A stretch of 7,306 bases of DNA from Myxococcales bacterium (GTDB lineage: Bacteria; Myxococcota_C; UBA6777). Of this stretch, positions 1 through 6,291 are shown piece after piece. Within the stretch, counting starts at the first letter, position 1. Each line of letters begins with the position of its first letter. The notes beneath the pieces are model-generated. The model made no database searches. It was not told the origin of the DNA and saw only the letters and a program-made list of their open reading frames with translations. The position numbers and the translations under genes are program-made. The stretch is taken from positions 1 to 7,306 of the forward strand of contig JALTMC010000137.1 of assembly GCA_027005175.1 (NCBI GenBank), in the 5' to 3' direction.

Positions 1-43
1 AACAAAATCAATTGAAAGTTCAGTATCCGAATCCGCAGTGTCT

Positions 44-112
44 AGCCCAGCCTTGTGGGCTTAAACCCAGGCTATATCTTTGGTTTTCCAGCCTCGTACT
101 TCAGTGCGAGGC
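44..112 (+). other. Leader region with stem-loops, no gene seen
   Basis: The first 286 bases hold no convincing gene. Two hairpin zones are visible. In the first, AGCCCA (44-49) can pair with TGGGCT (56-61). Alternatively TGGG (56-59) pairs with CCCA (66-69), extended by AGCC/GGCT (49-52 and 70-73) with a three-base bulge, so the two folds exclude each other. In the second, GCCTCGTAC (91-99) pairs with GTGCGAGGC (104-112) around a TTCA loop, nine pairs with one G-T wobble. Neither is followed by a clean T run, although 77-87 is T-rich. They could end an upstream transcript or be part of a leader; I cannot decide. Confidence 0.3.
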
Positions 113-162
113 GTCATATGGAGGGTGAAGACCAACAATATACCTAATCCTGCTCCCCTTGA

Positions 163-191
163 TTGACTTCCATCTCACCCCTTGCTACCTT
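163..191 (+). promoter_or_regulatory. Weak sigma-70-like promoter candidate for the HerA-Lon gene
   Basis: TTGACT (163-168) matches the -35 consensus in five of six positions and lies 17 bases before TACCTT (186-191), which matches the -10 consensus in only three of six. It is correctly oriented and about 95 bases before the ATG of the downstream gene. The surrounding stretch is strongly pyrimidine-rich. No better pair was found between 113 and 286. Confidence 0.3.
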
Positions 192-275
192 TCGCCCCGC
201 GTTCCAGTTGGCTCGGCAACCCCATCGACGTATTTTTACATTCCACTTGTCAACTGACCAACTCTTTCTAGCTAT

Positions 276-279
276 AGGG
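276..279 (+). promoter_or_regulatory. Ribosome binding site deciding the HerA-Lon start
   Basis: AGGG ends seven bases before the ATG at 287, a normal spacing. An in-frame TTG lies directly before it at 284, but is only four bases from this site, so ATG at 287 is preferred. Confidence 0.5.
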
Positions 280-286
280 TGTTTTG

Positions 287-3085
287 ATGAAGGATTTATT
301 TCTTGGTACCAGCAAAGGCCACGATGTGACATTACCTGCGCGAGTGCTTTTGCGTCACGGTGTCTGTCTTGGCTCCTCGGGTAGTGGAAAAACAGTCGCA
401 TGCAAGGTCATTGTAGAAGAGTGTTTAGCCAAAGGAATCCCTGTCATTGCGGTTGATCCGCAAGGTGACATCGCCAGCCTCGCCAACCTGGCCGATCCGG
501 ATGAAGTCGTTGCAAAAGGAACTCCGCTCTCCTGTCATACAGCCTATGCCAACCATGCAGAGGTTGTGGTTTGGAGTCCAGCGAGCGCCATAGCTGTTCC
601 ACTCTCCATCAATCCTCTTGCAGTCACTGCCACCCAAAGCGAGCTTACCAGTGAAGAAGAGCGACTTCGTGATCGAAACTTTGCAGCGGAAGCCCTCACT
701 GATCTTCTGGGCTTTGACCTCGCCAACGACAAAGGCCGCAGTGTGACGGCCCTCTTCAGTCTCCTCCTTGGTCATGCAGCCGAAGAAGGCCAAAGCATCG
801 ACGGAATCCCTCAGTTATTACAGCTCCTGACCGCTATGCCCAAACCTCTGGCAGCGCGTGTTGCAAGCATCATCGAAGTGTCGATGGTGGACCGCGTCAT
901 TCGACTCCTTCGGATGGTTTCCATGGGGCCTCAAGGGCTGATGTTGTCGGGCGGTGTCCCTCTCGACATCGACACTCTCTTGGGCAAAAATGACCCTTAT
1001 CTCAAAGAGTCTGGAAGGACCCGGCTCTCCGTTATTTATCTCAATTCACTGGGCTCGGAGAGCGACAAGCAGTTCTTTCTGGCGCAACTTGCACAGGCTC
1101 TCTATCGGTGGATGCTTGCCAATCCCAGCACCACCCCACAAGCCCTTTTTTATGTTGACGAAGTGGCACCTTATATCCCACCTGTGCGTAAGCCTGTGTG
1201 CAAGGATGCTCTCAAGCTACTGCTTCGACAAGCTCGAAAATACGGGGTGTGCTGTCTGCTTGCCACCCAAAGTCCCGGCGACTTAGACTATACGGCGCTC
1301 TCTCAGATCGGCACCTGGAACCTCGGTCGTTTGATGACTCGACAAGAGCTAAAAAAGGTGGAGTCTGTCCTTCAGTCCATCGTCCCGGCCCAGGCGGAAG
1401 AGATCTCACAGGAACTCCCGACACTCAAGCCAGGTAACTTTCGGCTTATATGCCCCGACCATTTCCCCGAACCTGTCGACCTTCAGGTGCGTTGGCTTGT
1501 CACCGAACACGAGACCCTCGACGACGAGGGAATCGCTGCCGCAACCGATCCACAAGTACGCGACCGTATCGAAGATGCGCTGGGTCGCGATGTCGAAGAG
1601 GGCGACATCGAAATCCCTGTCGAAGAGCAGCGTGTTGGACCTGTACGTGGCCGCGCCGAAGTCGCGGTCCTTGCGATTACAGGGGGTGGAGAAGGAACAG
1701 TCAACCCATGTGAGATCGTAGTACAGCGCGGTGGCACCGGAAGAATCACCGCATTGGGAGGACAATCACGTGAGTCAAAAGAGAGCATTAGAGTCGCCTG
1801 GGAAGCTGCCAAAGGATTACAGACAGAGTTCAAGCTACCCAATCAATTCTCCCGGAACTACGATGTAACAGTGCTGGATACCCGGCTCTCCGTAAAAAAA
1901 GACGGTCCCTCTGCTGGCCTCGCCTATATGGCCGGAATACTCGCAGCACTCACAGAGCAAACACCACGCCCTGATGTCGCGATGACAGGAGAGATAACCA
2001 TCCTGGGCAAAGTACTCGAAGTGGGCGGTGTGGCGGAGAAAGTGGAGGCTGCCTACCAGGCCGGCTATGCCACAGTCGTAGTGCCTGAAGCCAACAGGGG
2101 AGACGTGGTCGCCCTACCCTCTCGCCTCAAAGAGGCTCTGGAGATCGTCCCCGTGTCCTCGGTGAAAGAGGCTTTGGAGGTGATCTTTGCACCGCCGCAG
2201 CGCGAACACCTCATCCCACCACACCCAATCGAAGATATTCACGATGCTCCTCTCCACGCTCCCATCATCGAAGCTGCACCGGCAAGCTCCTCCACAGAAG
2301 AACAGGTCTACGACCTCCTACAAAGCAACCCCACAGTACTCGATTATGACGATGTGACAGAGCATTTGGAGTTACCTCGAAAGGCTGCCACTGAGGCTCT
2401 CAAAAAACTTGTGAAGGAAGGGCGTGTACAGCGCACACAAAAGGGTCGCAAGGCCGCGTTCTACTGTGCAGAGCACGCCCTCCTCCCCGCGTACGGTTTG
2501 CTCCACCCTGTGGAGGCCGTTCGCCTCAATATCTTTGAGCCTGAAGTTCGCAAACGTGCAACCAGCGAGTTAACTCGCAGCATGTTTGTTTTCGAAACAG
2601 AGGTGATCACGGATCTATCGTTGAGTTATCGCCCCCTCTACCAGATCCACTTCTCAACCACTGTGACGGAGGGTTGGTTGTTTAAGAAACATGTAGAGCG
2701 TCAGGATAAGTTATATTTTGACGCTCTCACAGCCGAGCTTCTGTCTCATGTGAAGGGTACTGGTTTTATCTTTGAAGCAGAGACCCCCTCCAACCCTGTC
2801 GATGTGATCGACCTCGATGATCTCGCGTGCCTCGAAACCTGCATGCCTGGCGACCTTCCCCTGCTGCCCAAAGAGATGAACAAGATGCTTGGAGAAAAAG
2901 CCGCCATTGCAGCAGCGACTCGCAAGTTCTCACTGGAAGTCCTCAACACCGCTCTCGTCTTTCTCCCTGTATGGCGTATCAAAATCGCCGAGAAGGAGGG
3001 GACATCCACCCGTCAATTGCTGCTCGACGGCTGGGAAGGACACCCCATTGAACTCCCTCGACCCCCTCGTAAATCTCGAAAATAA
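287..3085 (+). CDS. HerA/FtsK-type ATPase fused to a Lon (S16) protease domain
   Basis: A 932-residue, predicted cytosolic protein without signal peptide or obvious membrane segment. Domains in order, numbered from the ATG at 287: (1) P-loop ATPase, about 1-400, with Walker A GSSGSGKT (29-36), the HerA-like DPQGD motif (57-61), Walker B ALFYVDE (D291, E292) and an ATQSP motif (326-330). (2) Lon-type protease domain, about 455-635, with the catalytic serine in KDGPSAG (S542), the signature TGEITILGKVLEVGG (567-581) and the catalytic lysine in GGVAEK (K585). The 43-residue Ser-Lys distance equals that of E. coli Lon (S679/K722). (3) A probable winged helix, about 669-726. (4) An unassigned C-terminal region, about 735-920. 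Family knowledge: HerA ATPases are hexameric motors usually paired with nucleases, while Lon normally uses an AAA+ unfoldase. Here the HerA motor appears to replace it, so an ATP-driven, possibly DNA-associated protease is inferred. All key residues are present. It probably stands alone as a transcription unit and converges on the PLD gene. Domain identity is fairly sure; substrate and pathway are unknown. Confidence 0.9.
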   Translation: MKDLFLGTSKGHDVTLPARVLLRHGVCLGSSGSGKTVACKVIVEECLAKGIPVIAVDPQGDIASLANLADPDEVVAKGTPLSCHTAYANHAEVVVWSPASAIAVPLSINPLAVTATQSELTSEEERLRDRNFAAEALTDLLGFDLANDKGRSVTALFSLLLGHAAEEGQSIDGIPQLLQLLTAMPKPLAARVASIIEVSMVDRVIRLLRMVSMGPQGLMLSGGVPLDIDTLLGKNDPYLKESGRTRLSVIYLNSLGSESDKQFFLAQLAQALYRWMLANPSTTPQALFYVDEVAPYIPPVRKPVCKDALKLLLRQARKYGVCCLLATQSPGDLDYTALSQIGTWNLGRLMTRQELKKVESVLQSIVPAQAEEISQELPTLKPGNFRLICPDHFPEPVDLQVRWLVTEHETLDDEGIAAATDPQVRDRIEDALGRDVEEGDIEIPVEEQRVGPVRGRAEVAVLAITGGGEGTVNPCEIVVQRGGTGRITALGGQSRESKESIRVAWEAAKGLQTEFKLPNQFSRNYDVTVLDTRLSVKKDGPSAGLAYMAGILAALTEQTPRPDVAMTGEITILGKVLEVGGVAEKVEAAYQAGYATVVVPEANRGDVVALPSRLKEALEIVPVSSVKEALEVIFAPPQREHLIPPHPIEDIHDAPLHAPIIEAAPASSSTEEQVYDLLQSNPTVLDYDDVTEHLELPRKAATEALKKLVKEGRVQRTQKGRKAAFYCAEHALLPAYGLLHPVEAVRLNIFEPEVRKRATSELTRSMFVFETEVITDLSLSYRPLYQIHFSTTVTEGWLFKKHVERQDKLYFDALTAELLSHVKGTGFIFEAETPSNPVDVIDLDDLACLETCMPGDLPLLPKEMNKMLGEKAAIAAATRKFSLEVLNTALVFLPVWRIKIAEKEGTSTRQLLLDGWEGHPIELPRPPRKSRK

Positions 3086-3091
3086 CCGATT

Positions 3092-3221
3092 CCGGACTCC
3101 CTCCTCTGCGATCTATTCAAGCCCGGACTCCCCCCTCTGCGATCTATTCAAGCCCGGACTCCCCCCTCTGCGATCTATTCAAGCCCGGACTCCCTCCTCT
3201 GCGATCTATCCAAACTTCTCC
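3092..3221. repeat. 31-bp tandem repeat array between convergent genes
   Basis: CCGGACTCCC recurs at 3092, 3123, 3154 and 3185, an exact period of 31 bases. The units differ only at a C/T position within the C-run; the array starts seven bases after the stop codon of the HerA-Lon gene. Copies 1-3 end in GATCTATTCAAGC. Copy 4 diverges after GATCTAT and continues as CCAAACTTCTCC, a sequence that also forms the 3' end of the PLD gene. There are no unique spacers, so this is not a CRISPR array. No strong terminator-like hairpin with a T run was seen here. Confidence 0.9.
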
Positions 3222-3262
3222 GTAAACGGTACTTCCATTAAGGAAACCAAGCGGTTGAAGCG

Positions 3263-3299
3263 TCGGACTCCCCCCTCTGCGATCTATCCAAACTTCTCC
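3263..3299. repeat. Displaced fifth copy of the 31-bp repeat, overlapping the PLD gene end
   Basis: Bases 3264-3299 match 3186-3221 at 35 of 36 positions (difference at 3273 versus 3195). This copy starts 78 bases after copy 4 rather than 31. Its right part is the last 16 bases of the minus-strand PLD coding sequence, including the stop codon at 3284-3286. The stretch between copies 4 and 5 (3222-3262) is unique and holds only a weak bulged inverted repeat (3228-3248). Confidence 0.85.
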
Positions 3300-3961
3300 C
3301 ACAGCTTTTCAAACTCTTGTCGAAAGGATTGGAGAAGCTCCGGCTCATTGGTAATGATCAGATTTTCTTGGTTGTAGAGATTGGCACTGCGAGTCCAATT
3401 GTAACTACCATTGAGCAAGAGTTTGTTGTCAAGGATAGCAAACTTATGATGCATATGGTTGGACGTATCATCAAAGCGAACAGGAACATCATCGCGAGCC
3501 AGTTCGTATACATCAGAGCCCCGATCCATCGCTTTGTCATTGTCGGAAATGATACGGATTTGAACCCCTGCAGCTTTGAGATCCCGCAACACAGAAACAA
3601 CGCGATTGTCTGTAATCGTAAACACACAGATATCGAGGGATTGTTTGGCCTCTTTCAACACCGAAAGGAACTGACGAAAGGAGGAGTCGCTTGGAAAGAA
3701 GAGCGACTCAAAGCGACGCTCCTTCGGTGAGTATACAGAATCTAATGCTTTGTGAATATCTTCAAGCCAACCCAACAACTCTCTGTCTCGGGGGTCATGT
3801 ATTTTCTCAGAGACCAGCGCATAGATCTTATGGCGAAGCAAACCTCTCTCACGCTTGTTGAGACCACTCTCCGCAAGCCGCTCCTTCAGAACAGCAGACT
3901 CATTCCGCGAGACCTGACCATCATCCAAACTGCGCTCAATAAACTCATACAACTGCTCCAT
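3284..3961 (-). CDS. Phospholipase D-like nuclease/hydrolase (Nuc/MitoPLD type, single HKD)
   Basis: A 225-residue protein from the chosen start, or 233 residues from the ATG at 3985. In 233-residue numbering, an N-terminal charged helical segment (about 8-85, containing LDDGQVSRNES) weakly resembles TerB-like helical domains. It is followed by a PLD domain from about 92: the SLFFPS strand, SLDICVFTITD, and the HKD motif H179-x-K181-x4-D186 with GSYN at 193-196. One HKD motif per chain implies a homodimeric active site, as in bacterial Nuc and mitochondrial PLD6/Zucchini. Such enzymes cleave phosphodiester bonds in nucleic acids or in cardiolipin, so the substrate cannot be told from sequence. 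No signal peptide is visible, so it probably acts in the cytoplasm. I prefer the start at 3961 (M9, LMEQLYEF) because AAGGAG lies nine bases before it; the ATG at 3985 has only AGGA 13 bases away. An in-frame stop closes the frame just above 3985. The gene lies right after the kinase gene on the same strand, suggesting co-transcription. Confidence 0.88.
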   Translation of the reverse strand: MEQLYEFIERSLDDGQVSRNESAVLKERLAESGLNKRERGLLRHKIYALVSEKIHDPRDRELLGWLEDIHKALDSVYSPKERRFESLFFPSDSSFRQFLSVLKEAKQSLDICVFTITDNRVVSVLRDLKAAGVQIRIISDNDKAMDRGSDVYELARDDVPVRFDDTSNHMHHKFAILDNKLLLNGSYNWTRSANLYNQENLIITNEPELLQSFRQEFEKLWEKFG

Positions 3962-3970
3962 CAAACCAAG

Positions 3971-3976
3971 CTCCTT
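3971..3976 (-). promoter_or_regulatory. Ribosome binding site favouring the internal PLD start
   Basis: On the minus strand this reads AAGGAG, a near-perfect Shine-Dalgarno, nine bases before the ATG at 3961. It lies inside the longer version of the reading frame and is the main reason for choosing the shorter protein. Confidence 0.6.
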
Positions 3977-4011
3977 TTCGTACATGGAAGAGTTAGCGTC
4001 CTGTTTTTAGC

Positions 4012-5649
4012 TCATCTCACCCAAAGAAAGAAGGCAGCGATGAGAAGCATTCCCAAAAACAGGGTGAGGAAGCCGAACAACCATCGTTTGCGTCCGAACT
4101 TCGCAACATTGATCGTGTCATCATTGACGGCTCCAGCTTTGTGTGCTGCATCCCATGTGGGATGTCCTGGATGGGTCGGTGAATCAACGAGAGGATTGGG
4201 AAGAGGTGTGGATATCGGAGAGATAGGGCCAGAGTGAGCCAGCCCCATTTGCCCAGGGGCAACAGGAAAACTGGGAGAAGAGGGAGGTGCAAAAGGGGCG
4301 GCCACCGGCGGATGAGTTGTTGGTGCCTGAGAGAGGTGTGCCACAGGTAAGAATGGGTTGGAAGGAGGAGGCGGCGGAGATTGGGGATGGGGATAGTGTT
4401 CTGGCCCTGCATACGAGGGATTGGGAGTCGGTGTATTCAACATATCATTCCCAACGCCAAGTGGAGGGAAAGGCAAGCCTCCACTTCCAGTCATACGGTC
4501 GGGGACCCCAGTATCTCCAAAAGACGACAAAGGAGCCAAAGGCAAAACAGGTTGAGAATCTCTAGAGCTATGAGGAGTCGAAGCATCAAGACGCTCAGGA
4601 ACATCCCACAATGAAGTGGTTTGAACAACCGTCTTTTCGTCATGATCGACAGTAAAAGGCACATACGAAGGTCCCAGTATCGCAGCTTCGAGGGCGTCGT
4701 ACATGTCACGACCATCCTGAAAACGTTCGCCAGGCTTCTTCGCCAAGGCACGATCGATGACGCTTTGGAGACCATGAGGAAAAGTGCGATCGGGGAGCAA
4801 CTCATAAAGATTGGGAGGGTCGTGACGAAGGTGTCTCTCCATCACTTCCACAGGACGCTTGGCTCCCCAAAATGGAGGGCGACCACAGATCAGTTCAAAG
4901 AGGATCGCACCCAAAGCGTAGAGGTCGGCCCGGTAGTCAACAGGGGCATCCACGATAATTTGCTCCGGTGCCATGTAGTGAGGAGTTCCCACAACCATAC
5001 CAGCAGCCGTAAGCTTTCGGTCATCTCCAGCAGTAAATAAAGCAATGCCAAAGTCGTACAGCTTGACCAGGCGACTGGACAGGTCATCGATAGAGTTTTG
5101 TCCTCCACGAGAGACCAGCATCATATTTTCCGGTTTAAGATCTCGATGAACAACACCTGCGAGATGAATATAACTCATGGCCGATGTGAGTTGGTCCATG
5201 ATCGGAAGGATCTCAGGAAGCTCCAAAAAACCTCGTTGTCGCCGGGCTTCAAAAAGAGTCAACCCTTCGAGCCACTCCATCACCATATAAGGACCAACCC
5301 CCTCAAGGTAGCCAACATCGATGATCGTAACGACATTTTCATGCTCCAGACCCGCCAAAACTTTGGCTTCTCGCTCAAAACGAGATTTACTTTCATCATC
5401 CGTCACAAGGTTGGGCAACAACACCTTAATCGCCACACGACGACCCAGATGAACATGGGAGCCAAGGTAGACCGTGCCGCTCCCACCTGCGCCGATCCGT
5501 TGCTCCATCACATATTTACCAACTTGCTTGCCAATCAGCGGATCGGTATCTCCTGCGAGAGAACCACCACACCGACTGCAATAGATAGCCTGCTCTGGGT
5601 TTTCACGACCACAATTTGTACAAGTTAGAATCTGCCCATGCGCAGACAT
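4012..5649 (-). CDS. Zinc-ribbon Ser/Thr protein kinase with proline-rich linker and C-terminal membrane anchor
   Basis: A 545-residue, probably active PknB-type (Hanks) kinase. Domains in order: a zinc ribbon with C10-x2-C13 and C24-x2-C27; a kinase domain, about 45-325, with glycine loop GAGGSG (53-58), ATP lysine K75 in VAIK, helix-C glutamate near E94, catalytic HRDLKPEN (168-175, D170), DFG (199-201) and APE (227-229). Activation-loop threonines T214 and T222 are candidate autophosphorylation sites. Residues about 355-500 form a Pro/Ser-rich, probably disordered linker, followed by basic GRKR and one hydrophobic segment (about 523-543) that ends two residues before the C-terminus. The kinase should therefore face the cytoplasm and have no external sensor domain such as PASTA. 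The start at 5649 is supported by AAGGAGAGG ten bases upstream. The stop lies 26 bases before the longest PLD frame (50 before the preferred start), suggesting an operon. Such kinases are abundant in myxobacteria-like genomes. Its target is unknown; the PLD enzyme is one guess. Confidence 0.93.
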   Translation of the reverse strand: MSAHGQILTCTNCGRENPEQAIYCSRCGGSLAGDTDPLIGKQVGKYVMEQRIGAGGSGTVYLGSHVHLGRRVAIKVLLPNLVTDDESKSRFEREAKVLAGLEHENVVTIIDVGYLEGVGPYMVMEWLEGLTLFEARRQRGFLELPEILPIMDQLTSAMSYIHLAGVVHRDLKPENMMLVSRGGQNSIDDLSSRLVKLYDFGIALFTAGDDRKLTAAGMVVGTPHYMAPEQIIVDAPVDYRADLYALGAILFELICGRPPFWGAKRPVEVMERHLRHDPPNLYELLPDRTFPHGLQSVIDRALAKKPGERFQDGRDMYDALEAAILGPSYVPFTVDHDEKTVVQTTSLWDVPERLDASTPHSSRDSQPVLPLAPLSSFGDTGVPDRMTGSGGLPFPPLGVGNDMLNTPTPNPSYAGPEHYPHPQSPPPPPSNPFLPVAHLSQAPTTHPPVAAPFAPPSSPSFPVAPGQMGLAHSGPISPISTPLPNPLVDSPTHPGHPTWDAAHKAGAVNDDTINVAKFGRKRWLFGFLTLFLGMLLIAAFFLWVR

Positions 5650-5659
5650 GCTCTTTTAT

Positions 5660-5668
5660 CCTCTCCTT
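5660..5668 (-). promoter_or_regulatory. Ribosome binding site of the kinase gene
   Basis: The minus strand reads AAGGAGAGG, ending ten bases before the ATG at 5649. It supports that start codon. Confidence 0.6.
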
Positions 5669-5880
5669 GTATGACACCCAGTCCACCACACCAAGGTAGA
5701 CACGCAACCACAACCATCACAACCAAGACTCCTCATCACGACTTCTTATTTTTGCAACAACAAAGTAATCAGGTTCCTAGCATGGCCAGACCGTTCGAGC
5801 GTCTCCCCAGCGTAGCACAGAAGCCCAGACAATGAAAGCACCGTACAAGGCCAGCCTCGCACTCTCCAAACCGAAGCTTT
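5669..5880. other. Non-coding part of the divergent intergenic region
   Basis: This is the upstream region of the kinase gene, read leftward. The short open frames here have no ribosome binding site or recognisable protein features and run into the 23-bp repeats. I looked for a minus-strand promoter for the kinase operon and found no convincing -35/-10 pair. The kinase promoter must lie here or beyond, but I cannot place it. Confidence 0.5.
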
Positions 5881-6018
5881 GTTTGCCTCCAAGGATCTTT
5901 CCACCTTGCCTTCAAGGTTCTTTCTACCTTGCCTTCAAGGTTCTTTCTACCTTGCCTTCAAGGTTCTTTCTACCTTGCCTTCAAGGTTCTTTCTACCTTG
6001 CCTTCAAGGTTCTTTCCG
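5881..6018. repeat. Six-copy 23-bp tandem repeat, each copy a small hairpin
   Basis: Copies start at 5881 (degenerate), 5904, 5927, 5950, 5973 and 5996, exactly 23 bases apart. The middle copies are identical; the last one changes in its final three bases. Each regular unit opens with CCTTGCCTTCAAGG, in which CCTTG and CAAGG can pair around a CCTT loop, followed by TTCTTTCTA. The period is not a multiple of three, so successive copies fall in different reading frames and a coding role is unlikely. There are no spacers, so it is not CRISPR. It sits between the divergent kinase and gltX genes. Confidence 0.95.
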
Positions 6019-6064
6019 TCTCAAAGGATGTGACACATGTTTTTAATATCGGAGCCCACACAAA

Positions 6065-6161
6065 GAAGTTTCGTCCGTTGGCTCGGAGAGAAGAGGAAGG
6101 CCGATCCGTCGGCAACAGCTCGACACGAAGTTTCGTCCGTTGACTTGGGAGAAAAGGAAGG
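6065..6161. repeat. Pair of direct repeats upstream of the gltX promoter
   Basis: GAAGTTTCGTCCGTTG occurs exactly at 6065-6080 and 6127-6142, 62 bases apart. Weaker similarity continues through a purine-rich stretch to 6100 and 6161, giving an imperfect repeat of about 35 bases. Between the copies, GCCGA (6100-6104) and TCGGC (6109-6113) form a perfect short inverted repeat. The second copy ends just before the -35 box of the predicted gltX promoter, a position that suits a regulator site. Confidence 0.8.
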
Positions 6162-6165
6162 AGGC

Positions 6166-6193
6166 TTGCATTCTCGCAAGAGTCGGCTAGAAT
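6166..6193 (+). promoter_or_regulatory. gltX: Predicted gltX promoter
   Basis: TTGCAT (6166-6171) and TAGAAT (6188-6193, five of six consensus matches) are separated by 16 bases. A transcript would start near 6200, leaving a leader of about 100 bases before the gltX ATG. An inverted repeat, CTTGC (6165-6169) and GCAAG (6176-6180), overlaps the -35 box and spacer and could be an operator. Confidence 0.55.
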
Positions 6194-6214
6194 CCGCACG
6201 TCCTTCAGAGTACA

Positions 6215-6256
6215 GAAGGTCCTTCCTTGTTTTCCGAAGGTCCTTCCTTGCTTTCC
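6215..6256 (+). repeat. Two-copy 21-bp tandem repeat in the gltX leader
   Basis: Units at 6215-6235 and 6236-6256 each read GAAGGTCCTTCCTTG followed by TTTTCC or CTTTCC, and differ at one base. Together with CCTTC at 6202-6206 they provide three CCTTC and two GAAGG segments that can pair in mutually exclusive ways in the mRNA leader. No T run or upstream peptide typical of a terminator-attenuator was identified. Confidence 0.85.
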
Positions 6257-6286
6257 AGATACGGGTTTTGAATAGAGCATAATAGC

Positions 6287-6291
6287 AGGAG
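6287..6291 (+). promoter_or_regulatory. gltX: Ribosome binding site of gltX
   Basis: AGGAG lies six bases before the ATG at 6298, fixing the start codon. Confidence 0.7.

Noticed and set aside
91-120. Rho-independent terminator
   Set aside because: The hairpin is good, but it is followed by GTCATATGG rather than a T run, and the opposite strand has no clean T run either.
247-278. Promoter TTGTCA to TATAGG before the HerA-Lon gene
   Set aside because: The 20-base spacer is too long, and it would place the start of transcription inside the ribosome binding site or start codon.
144-401. Minus-strand 85-codon open frame at the left end
   Set aside because: It overlaps the start of the HerA-Lon gene antisense and has no recognisable features.
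3092-3299. Possible CRISPR array
   Set aside because: The copies are directly adjacent with no unique spacers and one copy overlaps a gene end; this is a simple tandem repeat.
2889-3377. Plus-strand 162-codon open frame covering the HerA-Lon gene end and the repeats
   Set aside because: It overlaps the well-supported HerA-Lon gene in another frame, its unique part is translated repeat, and it shows no domain.
5098-5628. Plus-strand 176-codon open frame inside the kinase gene
   Set aside because: It is antisense to the conserved kinase motifs and has no domain of its own.
5881-6018. Possible CRISPR array or repeat-containing protein
   Set aside because: There are no spacers, and the 23-base period shifts the reading frame each copy, so neither explanation fits.
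6100-6113. Terminator hairpin between the 16-bp repeats
   Set aside because: The inverted repeat is only five pairs and no T run follows.
5832-6143. Plus-strand 103-codon open frame before gltX
   Set aside because: Most of it is the 23-bp repeat read in changing frames, with no ribosome binding site and no recognisable features.
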